Source: Holothuria scabra
Taxonomy: Eukaryota; Echinodermata; Holothuroidea; Aspidochirotida; Holothuriidae
Assembly: GCA_037179385.1 (NCBI GenBank)
Contig: CM074187.1
Span: 42,442,879 to 42,506,878, forward strand
Reading direction: 5' to 3'
Length of the DNA: 64,000 bases
In this document: positions 1 through 13,325 of the stretch, in pieces
Position numbering within the stretch: position 1 is the first letter of the stretch
Layout of the letters: each line of letters begins with the position of its first letter
Notes under the pieces: model-generated
Databases searched by the model: none
Told to the model about the DNA's origin: nothing
Seen by the model: the letters and a program-made list of their open reading frames with translations, nothing else
Position numbers and translations under genes: made by a program

Positions 1-334
1 CGGAAAATTAGGTCAGATACAGACGTGTTCGTCAGAAACGAGGGGGATTTGTACCGGAATCTTCGGAGGTAGACTCTCAAGTGTGGATTAAGAATAAGCA
101 TTTTATCCTTGGTAATACCGGTAGATCGGCGACGGCGGACCGCCATTACACTGTTGTGTATGTTTTGTGTGTACAGTGCGGCTTAGTGTGGTATGTATGC
201 GCTGTGTGGAAAGCACATGCACAACCACCGTGTGTATACAAATGCTGCGAATCAGCTAGTTTTTCACCAAACCCTGCTTCCTTCGACACTGAGGTAGGCC
301 GTGTAGGACAGATCACAAATTTGAAACAGTAACT
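1..334 (+). promoter_or_regulatory. 5' flank / 5'UTR of the Gαq gene, with upstream ORF 81-332
   Basis: This stretch lies directly upstream of the Gαq start codon. I see no clear TATA box, and the transcription start cannot be placed from sequence alone. An in-frame TGA at 290-292 lies upstream of the chosen ATG, so the protein cannot extend further 5' in this exon. An 83-codon ORF in another frame runs from 81 and its TAA occupies 330-332, two bases before the main ATG at 335. If the mRNA starts upstream of 81, this uORF would force reinitiation or leaky scanning. Whether this stretch is all exonic is unknown. Confidence 0.45.
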
Positions 335-452
335 ATGGCGTGTTGTCTGAGTGAAGAGGCAAGGGAACAAAAAAGAATCAATCAGGAGATAGAGAAACGG
401 CTACGTAAAGACAAACGAGATGCTCGCAGGGAGCTGAAGCTTCTTTTGCTCG
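335..452 (+). CDS. GNAQ: Gαq/11 alpha subunit, coding exon 1 (residues 1-39 plus first base of codon 40)
   Basis: The exon encodes the N-terminal helix of a Gq-class G-protein alpha subunit, a membrane-bound GTPase that couples seven-transmembrane receptors to phospholipase C-beta. It begins MACCLSEEA; Cys3 and Cys4 are the expected palmitoylation sites, and the following basic/acidic helix ([20 protein letters not shown]) is the Gβγ-contact region. It ends in the β1 strand ELKLLLL. The start is supported by A at -3 and G at +4, an in-frame upstream stop at 290-292, and the family's usual start. There is no six-residue extension as in vertebrate GNAQ/GNA11. The donor is CTCG|GTAAGT at 453, phase 1. 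Intron 1 splits the first Gly codon of the P-loop, a position conserved in animal Gαq genes. Confidence 0.97.
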
Positions 453-1128
453 GTAAGTATCTTGTAGGATAGGCCCGTTTACCTAACATGGCCTACATAC
501 TGCTTTAGTCAATGAATCCGACCTGTTCCTCAAGAACATTTAGTAGGAATCGGTCACCTTTGGCCTTGCATGACAAAACGATTTTATCCAAACGATAACT
601 TAGTAATGATAGCATCTAGAGCTATGCAACTGACATCTTCTCACTGTTGTTTCTTGCTTAAAAGAAATGTAAACAAGGTGTTAGTCTATGGAGTATGGTA
701 GAATGACCTACGTTAGCCTAGGCTGGGTAAACACCAATCCCCTGGCCTGGAATGCCTTCTTGCAGAGTCCCACTTGCCTGTATGGTCTAGCCTAGCGATT
801 AAACGAAGAATGCAGTGGCTAATAGTGTGTTGCTGCAGGTTATGGAAGCATTTGCATTAGCCAGAAAGTCAAATGGGTTAACGTTAGGCCTAGGCTATGC
901 TAGGCCCAACCCAGCCTCACAGTCACAAGTCACACTCAGGCTGTCCTAGCATTATACAACACAAATTACATAAGTTACCAACCTCACTACTTTCCCCTTG
1001 CCAAAACTTTGTTTTCTCTCCCTTCATTTTTAGCAGAAAACATAATTTTGAGGGGTGAAAAGTAATGGAATGGAATGTGATAAGCCTGACATTAGCCTAG
1101 GGCCTAGTAGGCTATGTGATAGTACTTA

Positions 1129-1616
1129 TGCTGCGTTCCATTGAGGTTGTGAAGTGGAGAAGTCGTGCATTCCACCAGTTCACAACTTGTGAGAAGCCTT
1201 CCATTGGTAAAAACGGATGGCTATACACCACTAAACAGTAGCAATTATACGTAGACGGTACGTTCAACGTATGCGTAAAATGAGACTGTTCGATGAACAG
1301 GCAAATGGACGATCGAGAATTGCGGCAAAGCCGTCTCTGTGGGTAATATTCAACAGTATCAGTCACCGAATTATAATTGCCTTGATCACATTTACAACTT
1401 ACACCAACTGAATATCATTTTTGCAGGTTTAGGGGTCAAATACGAAGGTACCTTGATTGTTTATCGCCTTTGGCTTTGTCTGCCATTTTGAACTCAAGCT
1501 GCTTCAAAAATTCCCAGTTCCCTGCACGACTTCACAAGTTCACCACTTCACGAGTTGCAATGGAACGCTTCTCACGGCGCGAGTTCACGACTTCACAACC
1601 TCAATGGAATGCAGTA
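1129..1616. mobile_element. MITE with 27-bp inverted termini and TTA target duplication (PIF/Harbinger-like)
   Basis: The left end reads TGCTGCGTTCCATTGAGG and the reverse complement of the right end reads TACTGCATTCCATTGAGG. The match continues through TTGTGAAGT with two mismatches overall. TTA lies immediately outside both ends (1126-1128 and 1617-1619). A 3-bp TTA/TAA duplication is the hallmark of PIF/Harbinger. The interior (488 bp total) has no transposase, and further GTTCACNACTT-type palindromic words lie just inside each end. The superfamily call rests only on the 3-bp duplication. Confidence 0.7.
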
Positions 1617-3400
1617 TTAGGCTTTGTCAAATGAAAATGTCATCAACTTTTCCTTAAAATTTCACAACATCATCAGTGTCGTACTATTCAGTGCAACACT
1701 CGTTTCAGCCATGCTGATGTCTTTCCAAGCAATATGCGTACTGCTCAAAGACCATGCAGCTAGGCTTGTATGCTTGTCAAAAATCATTACAGTTTCACTA
1801 GCAGCATCAGTGGTATGTTAAGGGACTTCAACTTGGATAATCTAGAATTTTGCAGGACCAAAGCTTGTCTCATCACTATTTGTAAGGAAAGTAGTGGATT
1901 TACTCCTAGTAACATCACCCATTACCAAATTGATAGTTCTCTTCATAGATAGGACTTGTTGCAAACATGCATTGAAAGTTATGTAATTCCTTCTGCTCAA
2001 AAAGACATAACATAACCAGTTGGGTAAAGTGATTTTGCATCTTTCATTCAACCATGAAGCATCAATAATGCTTCCAACAAATTTCTTATTTCCATTCATC
2101 CATGTACCTCCAGTCTGGTAAGTTCCAACCTACAGTATCCTACCTTCCACAGAATAATGTGCTCATACCACCATAGAAAAAGTGCCTTTCCGCCATGGTG
2201 GCATATATAAGACCGATCTCCTAGCTGGATTACAGTATCATTACAGATTTTGTTGTTTTAAAATTTGATATCCATTTCAATTTTTTAGCATAAGATGTAT
2301 AGTCTGAGGACATTCAAAATCTCTGCTATAAATATTTGAATGACTACAGTGCACCACAATAGCCTAAACAACCTGTACTGTATGTGATATGGGAAGTTTG
2401 TTTCATATTTCAGTTTTATGCATGATACTGCACCTGATCACCAAAAGGGTGATTGCTCTACTTTGTTGTATTGTGATTAACTTAAACACATCATTCCACT
2501 GCTTCATGATTAATTACCATTGTTCATACATAACAGTACTGAGAGCTGCTCTAGTTTATGCTTCTGTTTTGAGCGAGTGTGTCACTCTTGTTGTTGTAAA
2601 CTGAAGGACTAGATTGAAACCTGATCAGATCACTACTGTGTTGCATAACCAACTGTCCAGTGGGTACTACCAGGAAGTGAGCTTTATGATGTTATATCAT
2701 ATCTGTGGGTGGCATGGGCAACTGCATGGTTTAAATGGGACCAGATGTTGCCTTCTTGTGAATATTCACTAACATTCATACAGTCTCAAGGCCACATACT
2801 TCTATGAATATCCAAAGAATCTGTTTGGTGTTCACTTTGGCAGACTTGGTAGGGATATGACTGAACAAGGAATATGCCCCCGTCTGCTACGCAGGCAACC
2901 ACAGCCATGGAAGAACTTGTCAATGTTAACCTGAAGGCAGTGAACTGACAGGGAGTTGACTACCCAATCTGTTGGCACTCATGTCAAGCCTTGACCACAC
3001 AGCCTTGTTCACACATTCAGCATAAGCCGGCCTATTGACTAGGGTTGGGTGGTATACCGATATTGATGTGAATACTGATACTAGAGGTACAGGTAATAAA
3101 AATACCAAAGATATTTGGTGTGGTTCTAACACAGGTTCTTCAAAAAATACTGGTTCTCAAAAAAAATTACCCTGAAAAGTTTGAGATAGAAAATAGGATT
3201 ATTAATTACGACTGTGCATGACTGTAAAGAAATGTGGTATGTGAAGTCAAAGCAGAGATGTCTGCATGGTAATAATGCACTCACAGGGCTCGAAAAATAG
3301 GGTGCCAGAGGGCTCCTTGTCTAATGACTTGGGCAACAAAAATTAATGAATTGCACAAGTAGAACATGCCTGACTGGGCACCTGAAGTCACTGTGCAGTA

Positions 3401-3637
3401 AGCTTTCACGGTATTCCAAAAAAATAACCAGTATAGTCAGACGTCTAATAATCGTACTTCGATTTTAACCGGTTTTTTCCCCGCACATATTACATTAAGT
3501 TCCTAAGTTGACATATGTGCTGTAGCAAGCAAGTTACGTACATCTTTGTATCCGTAAGCCAGCGGAACTGGATGCCTCAGTTGCGGTACTTGACTGGTAA
3601 TTATACTACAATTTATCAAAAGCAAAGAACCCTTTTT
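3401..3637 (+). repeat. Dispersed repeat R1, copy 1
   Basis: This segment is clearly homologous, in the same orientation, to 9560-9808. Both start AGCTTTCAC(G/A)GTATTCC. Both share a block around GCCAGCGGAACTGGATGCCTC and end at AAAGAACCCTTTTT. Beyond that the two loci diverge: copy 1 continues ATTTATGCTC, while copy 2 runs straight into a Helentron-like element. I do not recognise the family and no protein is encoded. Confidence 0.8.
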
Positions 3638-4191
3638 ATTTATGCTCTCGGGCTCAGCTATATAAACTTCAATGTTCATAAAATATGTGCCCGCAGTGTA
3701 TGGAAATGAACGGAAACTGAATTTTTTGTCTATAATCCCTGCCCTGGCCCTCCCGCTGGCTAGCTCTCCATCAGTGCTTAACCCGCCAACAATCCGACTG
3801 CGCTTATTGTCCGTGTTTTTCCCCTACGTGCGCAGGTCTGCTCTACTACAAACTGAGCCCTAAAATTTTCTGCTTGGCTAATAAAACAAAAGCATTGAAC
3901 TTTTACGGTAGAACCTGCTGTACACCAAAGTGTTATATCCCTTCATTATTCGTTTGTAGTCCTAAAATTATGCATGCTTTCATTCAACGATCATTCTAAA
4001 ACTTTTGAATGAGAGTTACATGGACCATCGGGATTTACACGGGTTGCCCGATTTCAACATCAGGGATCGACGAAACTACGCATGTCCGTAGGGACGGTAG
4101 TATAAGCCATACTAAAATAACGCAAGTGGTGCACTCCAGTTAGCCACGAATGTGATGCAAATAAGTACATAAATTTATGTACAGCTTGCTT

Positions 4192-4214
4192 CCACGTGGC
4201 TTTTGGCCACGTGG
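4192..4214. other. Inverted repeat carrying two CACGTG E-boxes
   Basis: CCACGTGGC (4192-4200) is followed by a 5-nt loop and its exact inverse GCCACGTGG (4206-4214). Each arm contains the palindromic E-box CACGTG. It lies in intron 1 about 3.8 kb downstream of the start codon. A regulatory role is only a possibility. Confidence 0.5.
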
Positions 4215-7200
4215 CAACTTCCTGTATAATGTACTACCGTAAGCCACACATTCACCCTCGATCTTTTCGCGAAGCTATCGCGAGCGATTATGAGAGATGT
4301 TGTGTACATAGTACCGTTTATAAATGAGGATTGCTACCGAACAGAGAATACAATTGCACTTGTGTTCTGATTGGTTAATTTCGTGTCAGTTGATGTGACG
4401 TCTTTACACTGAGCGCTCTTCTAGGCGATCGATGTAGGGATTCCCAAATCTTTGTCCTTTTTATAAATATTAGAATTTTGTTAATGAAACAGCCCGATGC
4501 GCTTCCTTAATAAATAAATGGCGGGGACTTTAAGGTAGAATATATATGTTAAAATCAATCAAATTAATGTAATATGCCCGATGGTATTTGAGTTACAACG
4601 AATTAGAAAAAGCATTACGTATGGATAATTTCGAGACGGCTTGTTGACAGAAACTTCGGCTGTACCAGCGAACCAAGATGACTTTGAGCCCCGAAAAATA
4701 CTGTACGATAAAATAGCCAATAAATGCAGGCAGTAGATTTTGGAGCACCCTATCTGCACAGTACAGATCGCTTGACCGAAAACTTGGAAGCTGCGCATTA
4801 CAGCTCATATTGTACAAATTGTATTAGTATTTGCACGGGTACAAAAATAGGAACTAGGTACCTAATTGCCATACCCGGTGTTATGGTGACTAAAACATGA
4901 CAACATTTTGTTAGGCATGTTCCAATACATCCATAATATTTTCCGAGATCACAATCACAAGTTCAATAATACTTCACATGTCACAAGGTTGTATCGTCTC
5001 TTTTGTTTCAAATAAAAAATGACAATCTTAACAGACAAGAGTCACTAGAGCCAATTAAGAAAAATTCTACTCTCCAATGCCTATATCACTAAAGGGCTAT
5101 GACAGGGTTCGATTTATAATTTTTTTTCTACATGCACCAAATAATCTGAAAATTTAAAGAAAAGACTACAAAAAACAAAAAACAAAAAAAAAACAAATGT
5201 GCAGATTTTTATTGAACTCTTTTCTAACATGGCATGTTCCACCAGCCTGTTCCATCAGCAAACTGATGCTCGCATGCCGCGAGCAATGTCAATGGGCCTT
5301 AAGAGTTTGTTTTTGTCCGCTTCAAGGGCAAAATTTCCCCATTACCTCACTGTGTGAATTAAAGGATCGTAGGAGCCAGTTTGGGGGGACTGCTCTTTAC
5401 CTTTAATTATGGGTCATATCTCTCTGAAAACGTTGTATGTTGTATGCCACTCGGGTTACGCCAGAATACACAACATGAGGTCGTGCTGAAACCCCACTCT
5501 CAAAAAGTACTGCCAATGTTGTAACATCATGTCCAATGTTTTATTGTTATTCCGGTTCTGTTAGATTACTGGTTGAATCTGGTTTAACTTGGCCTTAAGT
5601 TACTTAGAGCAATAGTGCCACACCCCATTTTAATACTAGGCTATACACTTTTAATACTAATACTTTTATCCTCATCGGTGATTTTATTGACAAAGAAACA
5701 GCTAGGCCTAGACTATTAAAGTGAACATCACAAACCAAACAACCCAATTTCTTTCTTGCTAGACTTGCCGAATTTTTAATGATAGTCCTAGCGTTAGGCT
5801 GGTATAGGCCTAAGCAGTAACATCGTTGAGAGGTAATTCTCACGCCTCAGTAATGAACGTCTTTACTTGCAGTTTACCTACAGTAAGACTAAGCTAAGTC
5901 AGTATTAGTGTCGTGTAGGCAGCCATAATTTACAGTAGGCGTACTGTAGGCCTAATGTTATGTTTAGCCTACAAGTACAACAGTATACAGTCTATTATAA
6001 GTCACGATCAAGTTGCGACATGAATCGCTTCTCTCTCGTCTAAAATTAAAAAAGTCACGTTTGGCCTATGCATTGCTAATTATATACAAAATAGAAAACC
6101 GTCATAGCAAAAGTTCCTAAGTAAAATTTAAAACGATAACATGTTTGCCGCAGTGTCCCGCACAATGAATTCTGCAGCGTGAATTGCAAAATAAATGTTG
6201 CAGTCATCGCAAATATAGCTAGCTAATTGAATTTGCTGCACCTGCACAGATAACGTTAGCAACTGTATAGCTATACAGAGATATTGCACCGTTTTACGGA
6301 TACATTGCAACATTTTATAAGAAACTTGCGCAGTGGTCAGTAAGCTGTTTTAAAGTAGTCACAGAGATATAGCTGATGAAAAAGTAACGTTCGCCGTGTA
6401 AGTTAAGAATAACAATCGATGTGTACGTACCTACGGCCCATTGCCATTACCGGATCGCGTGAATACAACTATCACATTTTAAAAGAACTGTTTTCGCTCA
6501 CAAATATTCTGCGCTAAAACAGTCAACTTGAGCGATGTTTCGAGTGAATATTTCGCTGCTTTAGCTGTCCGTTGTATTCCCGAATTCCCCGTTACGTTCT
6601 AACTCATTTAAAGAGCTTTGTCAGTGCACAACAATAGGTGAATAGCCTTGTTAAAACCACAGAACGCAACGGTACATCCCCGCGACTTTGGCGTGGAACG
6701 CGCTCTGCGGAATAATAGATTCCCCGCACTCATCCTGCTATGGATTGCGGGAAACGGGAGCGCATTTCATCAGTTACTTTTGGGCAGTACTGTAAGTTCA
6801 CAGTACAAATTGTAAAATTAGAGCTAACAATAGTAGGCTACGATCAAATCAAGTAGTTTTCACCGGTCATTTTATGTTAAAGTTACCGCCTGTACTGTGT
6901 AAATAGCTGTACGTAAGTTCAGCACATAAACAAGACACGCTAGCTGCTAGCTACATGCACAGTGTAATATACATATATGCCTTCAGCTGGTTGATTGGCT
7001 CGCTCGGCGTGTATCGTTAAAAGCGCTCAGAGAATGGGTGTACTTCAATTGGCAATAAAATGACACCCGCCCATAATAATAATGTTGAAGCGGGGAATCC
7101 CCAAACTTTTGAAGAAGCCGCTTTATTCATAAACACAAGCAGCCAATCAGTGAGTGCGATGCTTCGTAACAGAAGTTTGTTTGATGTACAGCACGAAGCA

Positions 7201-7510
7201 GCAGCGTATAAACGATTTCAGCCGACTGCTACTGTGTGCAACTGCTGCTATGTACACTGTCGGTCTTGATAAACAGCGATCAAAACTTTTTTGAAACATT
7301 TTTCAGTCCAAGACTTACAAACACTCCTACAGTATGTGATACAAGGACAGGAATTACATGGTTAGAAAGCTGAACTTGTAATTTTTGCAAATTTGTCATT
7401 ATCAAGTTGAAATATTGGGAGACGTACCCCCAGTAGCGAATTGACAAGTGGTTGTTGAAATTGAACTATTATGGCGAAGTGCACAGTGGCGCACAGGGTA
7501 CTTTAAAGTT

Positions 7511-7901
7511 ATTCATAGTTATATGGCTGTATGAAGCCTCTCCTGACTGCTTTATGTTTCTGTAGGGACAGCAGTCACTCATGAAACAATGTTCAGCACT
7601 CAACTGTACACAACAGTACACTGTACAACTAGTTACTATTTTCAATGAAGGAATGATAATCCCCTTGCTATTGATCGGCCAGCCTCCCTATTGAAATTTC
7701 CCAGTGCTTTGTGCCTCAATGTTGAACGTGACAAGAGAGTGCAACGTTGACTAACAATGGGCGGAACGTCAAAGGAAATATCAGGAAGGAGGAGGGGTCG
7801 AGTTGACTCAGAGTTGAGACTGAAAAGATTCTACTAGTTGATCAACCACTGTCAAGTTGAAAGTCAACTCGGGGTGTGACAGATACAGTGCAGGTACTGT
7901 A
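7511..7901 (+). repeat. Dispersed repeat S, copy 1
   Basis: This segment matches 27947-28106 joined to 33305-33589; the second copy is split by a 5.2-kb insertion. Shared landmarks include GGCTGTATGAAGCCTCT, CCTCCCTATTGAAATTTCCC and GTCAACTCGGGGTGTGACAG. It ends CAGGTACTGTA. Shorter inverted relatives start at 25517 and about 20083. The end GGTACTGTA resembles the terminus of the 5.2-kb element, so S may be a related non-autonomous DNA transposon. Its other end is not defined. Confidence 0.75.
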
Positions 7902-9559
7902 GTAAGAGTATTGTGCACATGCCTCATAATTATTTTATGAAATGTGTGAAAATTTGATTTTATTAGACATCTTTCAAATTGACATCGTTCTGACAACCCT
8001 GAATGAGACTGCAATATGAAAAGTTTGAAAAGGCTTTAAGAAAGGGAGCGCAAGCTCGAAATTTAGTAAAAGTCCCAGGATTTTAGAGCATGTAAACTGC
8101 TTATAATCATGGTGGAAGAAAAACAATAAGGTTACTGACTGTTTTCTGGCCCTGTTCCAGTTTGTTAGCAGTGTACCAAGTTTGTTGAGTGAATGTTTTT
8201 GACACACTTTCTGGAGGACCTTGCACTGTACAGCAAAGCAAGGAGCTGATTGAGACTGATATGGAATTGAAGTCAGTGCCTTGTTTCTGCAGATCCATAA
8301 AGAACTATTGCAGACAGGACTTTTCGTGGAACAATGCAGTCACATTAAGTCAATGTTTAGGTTTAGTTTTAGCATATAACTTAACACCTTATCATAGCGG
8401 GGAATAGCATCTGGGCATGAATCAGATTATTGCATAAAAGAAGAAAAGTATGACAGTGAAAATTGCTATGCAAAATTTCTGCACTGAATTATTCCCTGCG
8501 GCAGTGACGGTACACCTTCGAACCTTCTTTCGTTTGTTTGTTGCCTGGGTGCTGGTGTTTGATGTGTACACTGGAGCAGTGACATCACTTGAGCATATTC
8601 CAATTTGAGCAAATGGGGGATTTAGAAAATATGGGGGAAATATTTTGCTCTGTTTGCCATATATTTAGGAAACTTTGGGCATAAAGAATTTGCAAATAGT
8701 TTGGATAGCAATAAAAAATCATGAGCAGTATGGAGGTAGGAATCATTTTAGTGTTTAAGTTAGTAACAAGATAGAAGGAAGAGGAAAGAAAAATTTTTTC
8801 GTGCACACAGCGTGAAATACACCTTGCAAGAATGTGTACGATTTTAAATCTGATGGAGTGAAATATGCTTCAGAAAGAAAATTTCTCTCCCCAAAATACG
8901 GAAGTTTTAGCCATTGATTTGAGACAAAAGAATATTTTTGTGGTTGAAATATGTGCATTATGTAGACATAACTGAACTACCAAGAACTAATTCTTTAGAT
9001 CATGAAAACATGTCATGTTAATTTTAGAGATAACTTGACAAGAATGAAATATAAAAATATCGAAAGTAGATCCACGCGTCGTTTATCCATGTGGGTTTGT
9101 GTTTATACAGCAATGATACATATAAAATTTCTTGCAGGTCTTTTGCCCTATCTCTGGGCATACTCTACAGATGTGCCAAAAAGTAACTACCTGTTCCCCT
9201 ACCGCTAGTCAGCGGATTCACTGCACCTCTGCGCGGATACTTTTCTATTGTAACAGAACAGGTTTCTGCGCGACTCTTCGTGAAATCTTAAGCTGCTTAG
9301 TTTCATGGTTTCCGGCTGAATTGCCAGACAGACTTTCAAGGAACACATCTCGAAGTGGTATTGTTCCATAGACTCTCTCCAGCAACGTAGAAACAAACGA
9401 GGACAATAACAATAAACATGTGAACTGAATAGTGCCAACAGCTGTACACAAAATGAGGAACACAAGTATTTACTACTGTTGTTGGGCTACACAATTGTCT
9501 GAACATTTTTTTCAATGAACTGTAAGAAAAAGATATGGCTATTTTATTAGCGCTCCATA

Positions 9560-9808
9560 AGCTTTCACAGTATTCCAAAAAACATAACCAGTATAATCGG
9601 ACGTCTAATAATCATACTTCAGTTATGACTGGTATTCCCTGCACATTTTACAAAAAGTTCCTAAGTTAATATGTGCTGTAGCAAGCATGTACGTGTACAA
9701 CTTTTTGGCCGTGAGCCAGCGGAACTGGATGCCTCGTTTAGAAACACACAGTTGCGGTACTTGACTGGTAATTATACTACAATTTATCAAAAGCAAAGAA
9801 CCCTTTTT
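9560..9808 (+). repeat. Dispersed repeat R1, copy 2
   Basis: This is the second copy of the repeat at 3401-3637. It carries small indels, including an extra piece near 9737-9750. Its 3' end, a run of five T, abuts the GGTTCC head of the Helentron-like element that starts at 9809. This fits insertion of that element into a T-run. Confidence 0.8.
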
Positions 9809-11057
9809 GGTTCCTTGCGTTAGCAAAAGGAACCTATGTAGTCAGGTTGGCGTGTGTGTATGTGTGTCTGTGATGCTAGCTTGGGTACACTCTTAACTCA
9901 ACAAGGGAAAGTTGGATTAAATTGAAACTTGGTATATAGAAGTGCCATAGTTTGAAGGTGTGCCCTATCGTTTTTGGTGGAGGTCGAAGGTCACTTGGGG
10001 TCACCAGAGGTCAAAAACTTAAAACCTTCTCAACATGATATTTCAAGGTAGGAAACTTGGATAGATGTCATACTTAGTGTGTGGGCGTGTTATTGTGTAA
10101 GGATGAAACCTGAGATGTTTGGTGAAGGTCAAGGGGTCATCTGGGGTCACCAGGGGTCAAACACTGAAATACGTTTTAGCACAGTATTTTAAGGTACAAA
10201 GGACAGATTTCAAATCAATCTGTGTTTGGTTAAGGTCAAAGGTCATCAAGGTCACTGGAGGTCAACCACTGGAAATGTTATTTAGAAAATGTTGTAAGCT
10301 AGATAAAGATAGGTTCAATAGATTTTTTATCTCACCTGGTTTTAAATGCTTACACACCCAAACACCTTAGAAATTTGGCCTTTACATTCGTTCAGTAATG
10401 ATTCCTTCGGGTTGTACACAGATTTTGGATCATTCAAAGTTGAAAGAGGGCAATAACTGAAATCTGTAGATTTCAATGAGCACAGATCCCACTGCATTAA
10501 ACTGGTCTCTCTGCCAGTGGAAGCAATGCATGGGTTATACAGTATGTCTCTTTAATACTGCTGTGCTCTGTGGGGTAACCTAATCCTCATTCTGTTATCA
10601 CACCCCATTAATCACTTGCTTTCTGTTTAACTGCTGAATAAACCCTGTTTTCTGTGTAGAGATAGCAAACAGGACAAATGGTAGATTGTTTTGAAGTAAT
10701 AGCAAGTTTTATTTGAGAGCAGGTAAAAATAACTTATGAGAGAAGTACACGGGGTGTTTTTCTCTCTCTAACCACATTGTGTATTGTTTATTGGTGATAA
10801 TATCAAGTTTGATTACAAGCATAAATACATATGGAAATGAGGAAATGTTTTTGAAGGATCACCAAGCATTATACAAGTTGAATGTAAGTAAGGCCACAAA
10901 AATTTAATCATTGATATCATGTAATATAAGTACTAAAATACCCCTTGTGAAGATGTTACAAACATTGAGTATGAGCTTTCGCTTCTGTTTCGAAGACTGG
11001 CTGTGTACTAGTTCTTATAATATCCAGCAAGGAACCACAGTGCCCATTGGGCTCTTG
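9809..11057 (+). mobile_element. Helentron-like non-autonomous element, subfamily B, copy B1
   Basis: The head is an imperfect hairpin, GGTTCCTTGCG...GCAAAAGGAACC (9809-9834). A (TG)n stretch follows, then tandem units with GGTCAAAGGTCA-type cores. Near the end, GCAAGGAACC (11027-11036) is the exact inverse of the head arm, and the hairpin GCCCATTGGGC (11042-11052) follows immediately. A 5' arm repeated inverted just before a 3' stem-loop is the layout of Helentron-associated elements (HINE/DINE-1). The element has no Rep/helicase coding. Copy B2 at 34360-35604 is close to identical along its whole length. Confidence 0.7.
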
Positions 11058-13325
11058 TTTCTCATTACCATTTCAGAGCAAGAAATATTTACAAATTATT
11101 GGCCCGCTTTAAGGAAAGGGACAAAACGATGTTCACCAGCCAGTTTAATGATCAAATAAAGTATCAAAAGTAAACAACTGCTGATACTTTATTCATAGCA
11201 TCAAGGTTGGTTATTTGTTTTCAAATTCAAAATGATTGCTGTCTGAAAAACTTGAAAGTCAATTGGGCGACTTTTCAAATATTGGGGGGAGGGTGTCTCC
11301 CTACCACGAGATCGCCCTGTCGTAAGGAATCACAGCTCATGCATAGCATAATAAAATCACACAACGGTACCATGCACCAACCGTACAGAACGTACCGATG
11401 CATCACAGAAACTAGAACTCAAACTAGTAAAATCATCAGTATTCAGTACTGCAATTGAGAGGAATGTCATTATGCCGAAATATAGCCTTCCAAGCCACTT
11501 GATAAATTTCATGTGTCATTAAACATTGCAATTTAAAAGGGGAATGTTCACACGATAATCGTGTGTGATGCACCATTTCAATCATAAATTTAAAATAGGG
11601 ATTTCGCTGTTTAACGTTAATTTCGCAGAACTAGTACTTGCTCTGCCAAGAAGGAACTTGCTTTCTTTCTACAATTTGCGCGATCCTCGAACGATCGCTA
11701 CTTCATCAGCAAATGTTTTAATAGTGTTTTTGGAATATTGTCAATGCATTTGTCGATAAAATTCACTTCAAATATGATAATACACGGCTTTATATGACTG
11801 AGAAGGCTTGTAAACAGACAAAGAATGGTAGCATTGCAAGCTCGGGCAACTCCCTGCTCTGCTCTGACATAAACGTTGCTTCGAAAATTTCTGCCATAGA
11901 GATTTGATGACAACTCCAACTGTGTGTAAACTGCGAACGTTCTTTTTAAAATTTACACCGTGAAGCACTTGGACTTAACCAGTAACCAGCAAATCCCTCT
12001 TAAAACATCGCTGCACGGTAATGTGAAATCGGCAAACTTGCTTTGGTCTATTGATAGCTACTTTACTGCAGTGGTGTTATGATACCACAGATTGAAGTGC
12101 GATGCATGCCGTGGGATACAAACACGGATTTTTCTGTATTTTATTCAGGAGTGCGGTTCCATTGCTCTCCTGCAGATATTAAGAAGTGTGACCGCACGCT
12201 AGTAGATATTTTGGAGAGCAACGATTTGCTATTTTTTTTTTCTTATAAAATTTAAGGAGCATGCTCCTTAGGCCTATTTGAAAATCAAGCCCGACTAACT
12301 CTGCACTGTCACTGCATTACGGGGCCTTTTACCACTTGTAAAATGAATGAATGAATGAGAGTTACTTTGCCCATTACGTTTATTTCGTGTCAGTTTTCAT
12401 ACACTTAGAACTTGTTTCCTTTCTTTTGAAAGTTCCATGTAGTAGTGTCCACTGCTCTTTGAATGTGGGTATTGTATACTTGAATAAACTTTGGGAAGCA
12501 CTTTGCACACATGCTTGTGAGCTTCCTTTTGTGTGTGAAAACCACAAGGGTATCAATGTCAGTTTCGGGAGAGGACAAAAGGATGAGAGCGGGGAATACT
12601 ACGCAGTTGTGTATACGCGACTTTAAGAAGCTTAAAAGATTATTTCGCGATCATTTAGAGTAGTTACTTTTTGGCACATTTGTATGTTTAGAAACGTTGT
12701 CGATCTACACGCACTGCATGCAAATTATTTATGAGCTGACTTTTGACGATCATTCATCAAAGGGATAGGCTACAGTAGGCTATGCACAGTATAGTAGGCC
12801 TATGCTGTTTCATTATCTGGTATAGGAGTGGATTGATGTTAGAAGAGATACGCATGGTGGGAATTGTTTCTGGAAAAGTGCAATTTAACGAAAGCACTTT
12901 ACAGAAACATAATTTAAGCAACTTCATTTCAACAGAATTGTAAATGACATGTGGGTAAATACATTTTGTAAGTTTCAATAACCATGTTATTTTACAAAGA
13001 TCAAAAAGAAATCATAAAAAAACGCTACCCGTGTACTGATTTTCTAACCAGGCCGTAACAATGTTGTTCGGGTACCTGGTGCAAACACTAACTATCGTGC
13101 CTACATATGCACAGTTCATAGTGATGCGGCGCTGGAAATGTGAAAAGATATATGAGAGTGTCGCATCACTGAAAGCAAGCAAATGTATATGAGAGATATT
13201 AAACCTCAAGCTGTTCTTCTTATGCTTGGACTTAAGCCAGTTAGCAGAGTTAGCAAAAGTGGGATAATGGGATTATAGGATGGCAAACAATAGCTGGATT
13301 ATACGACATTATTCTGTGGCAGTAT

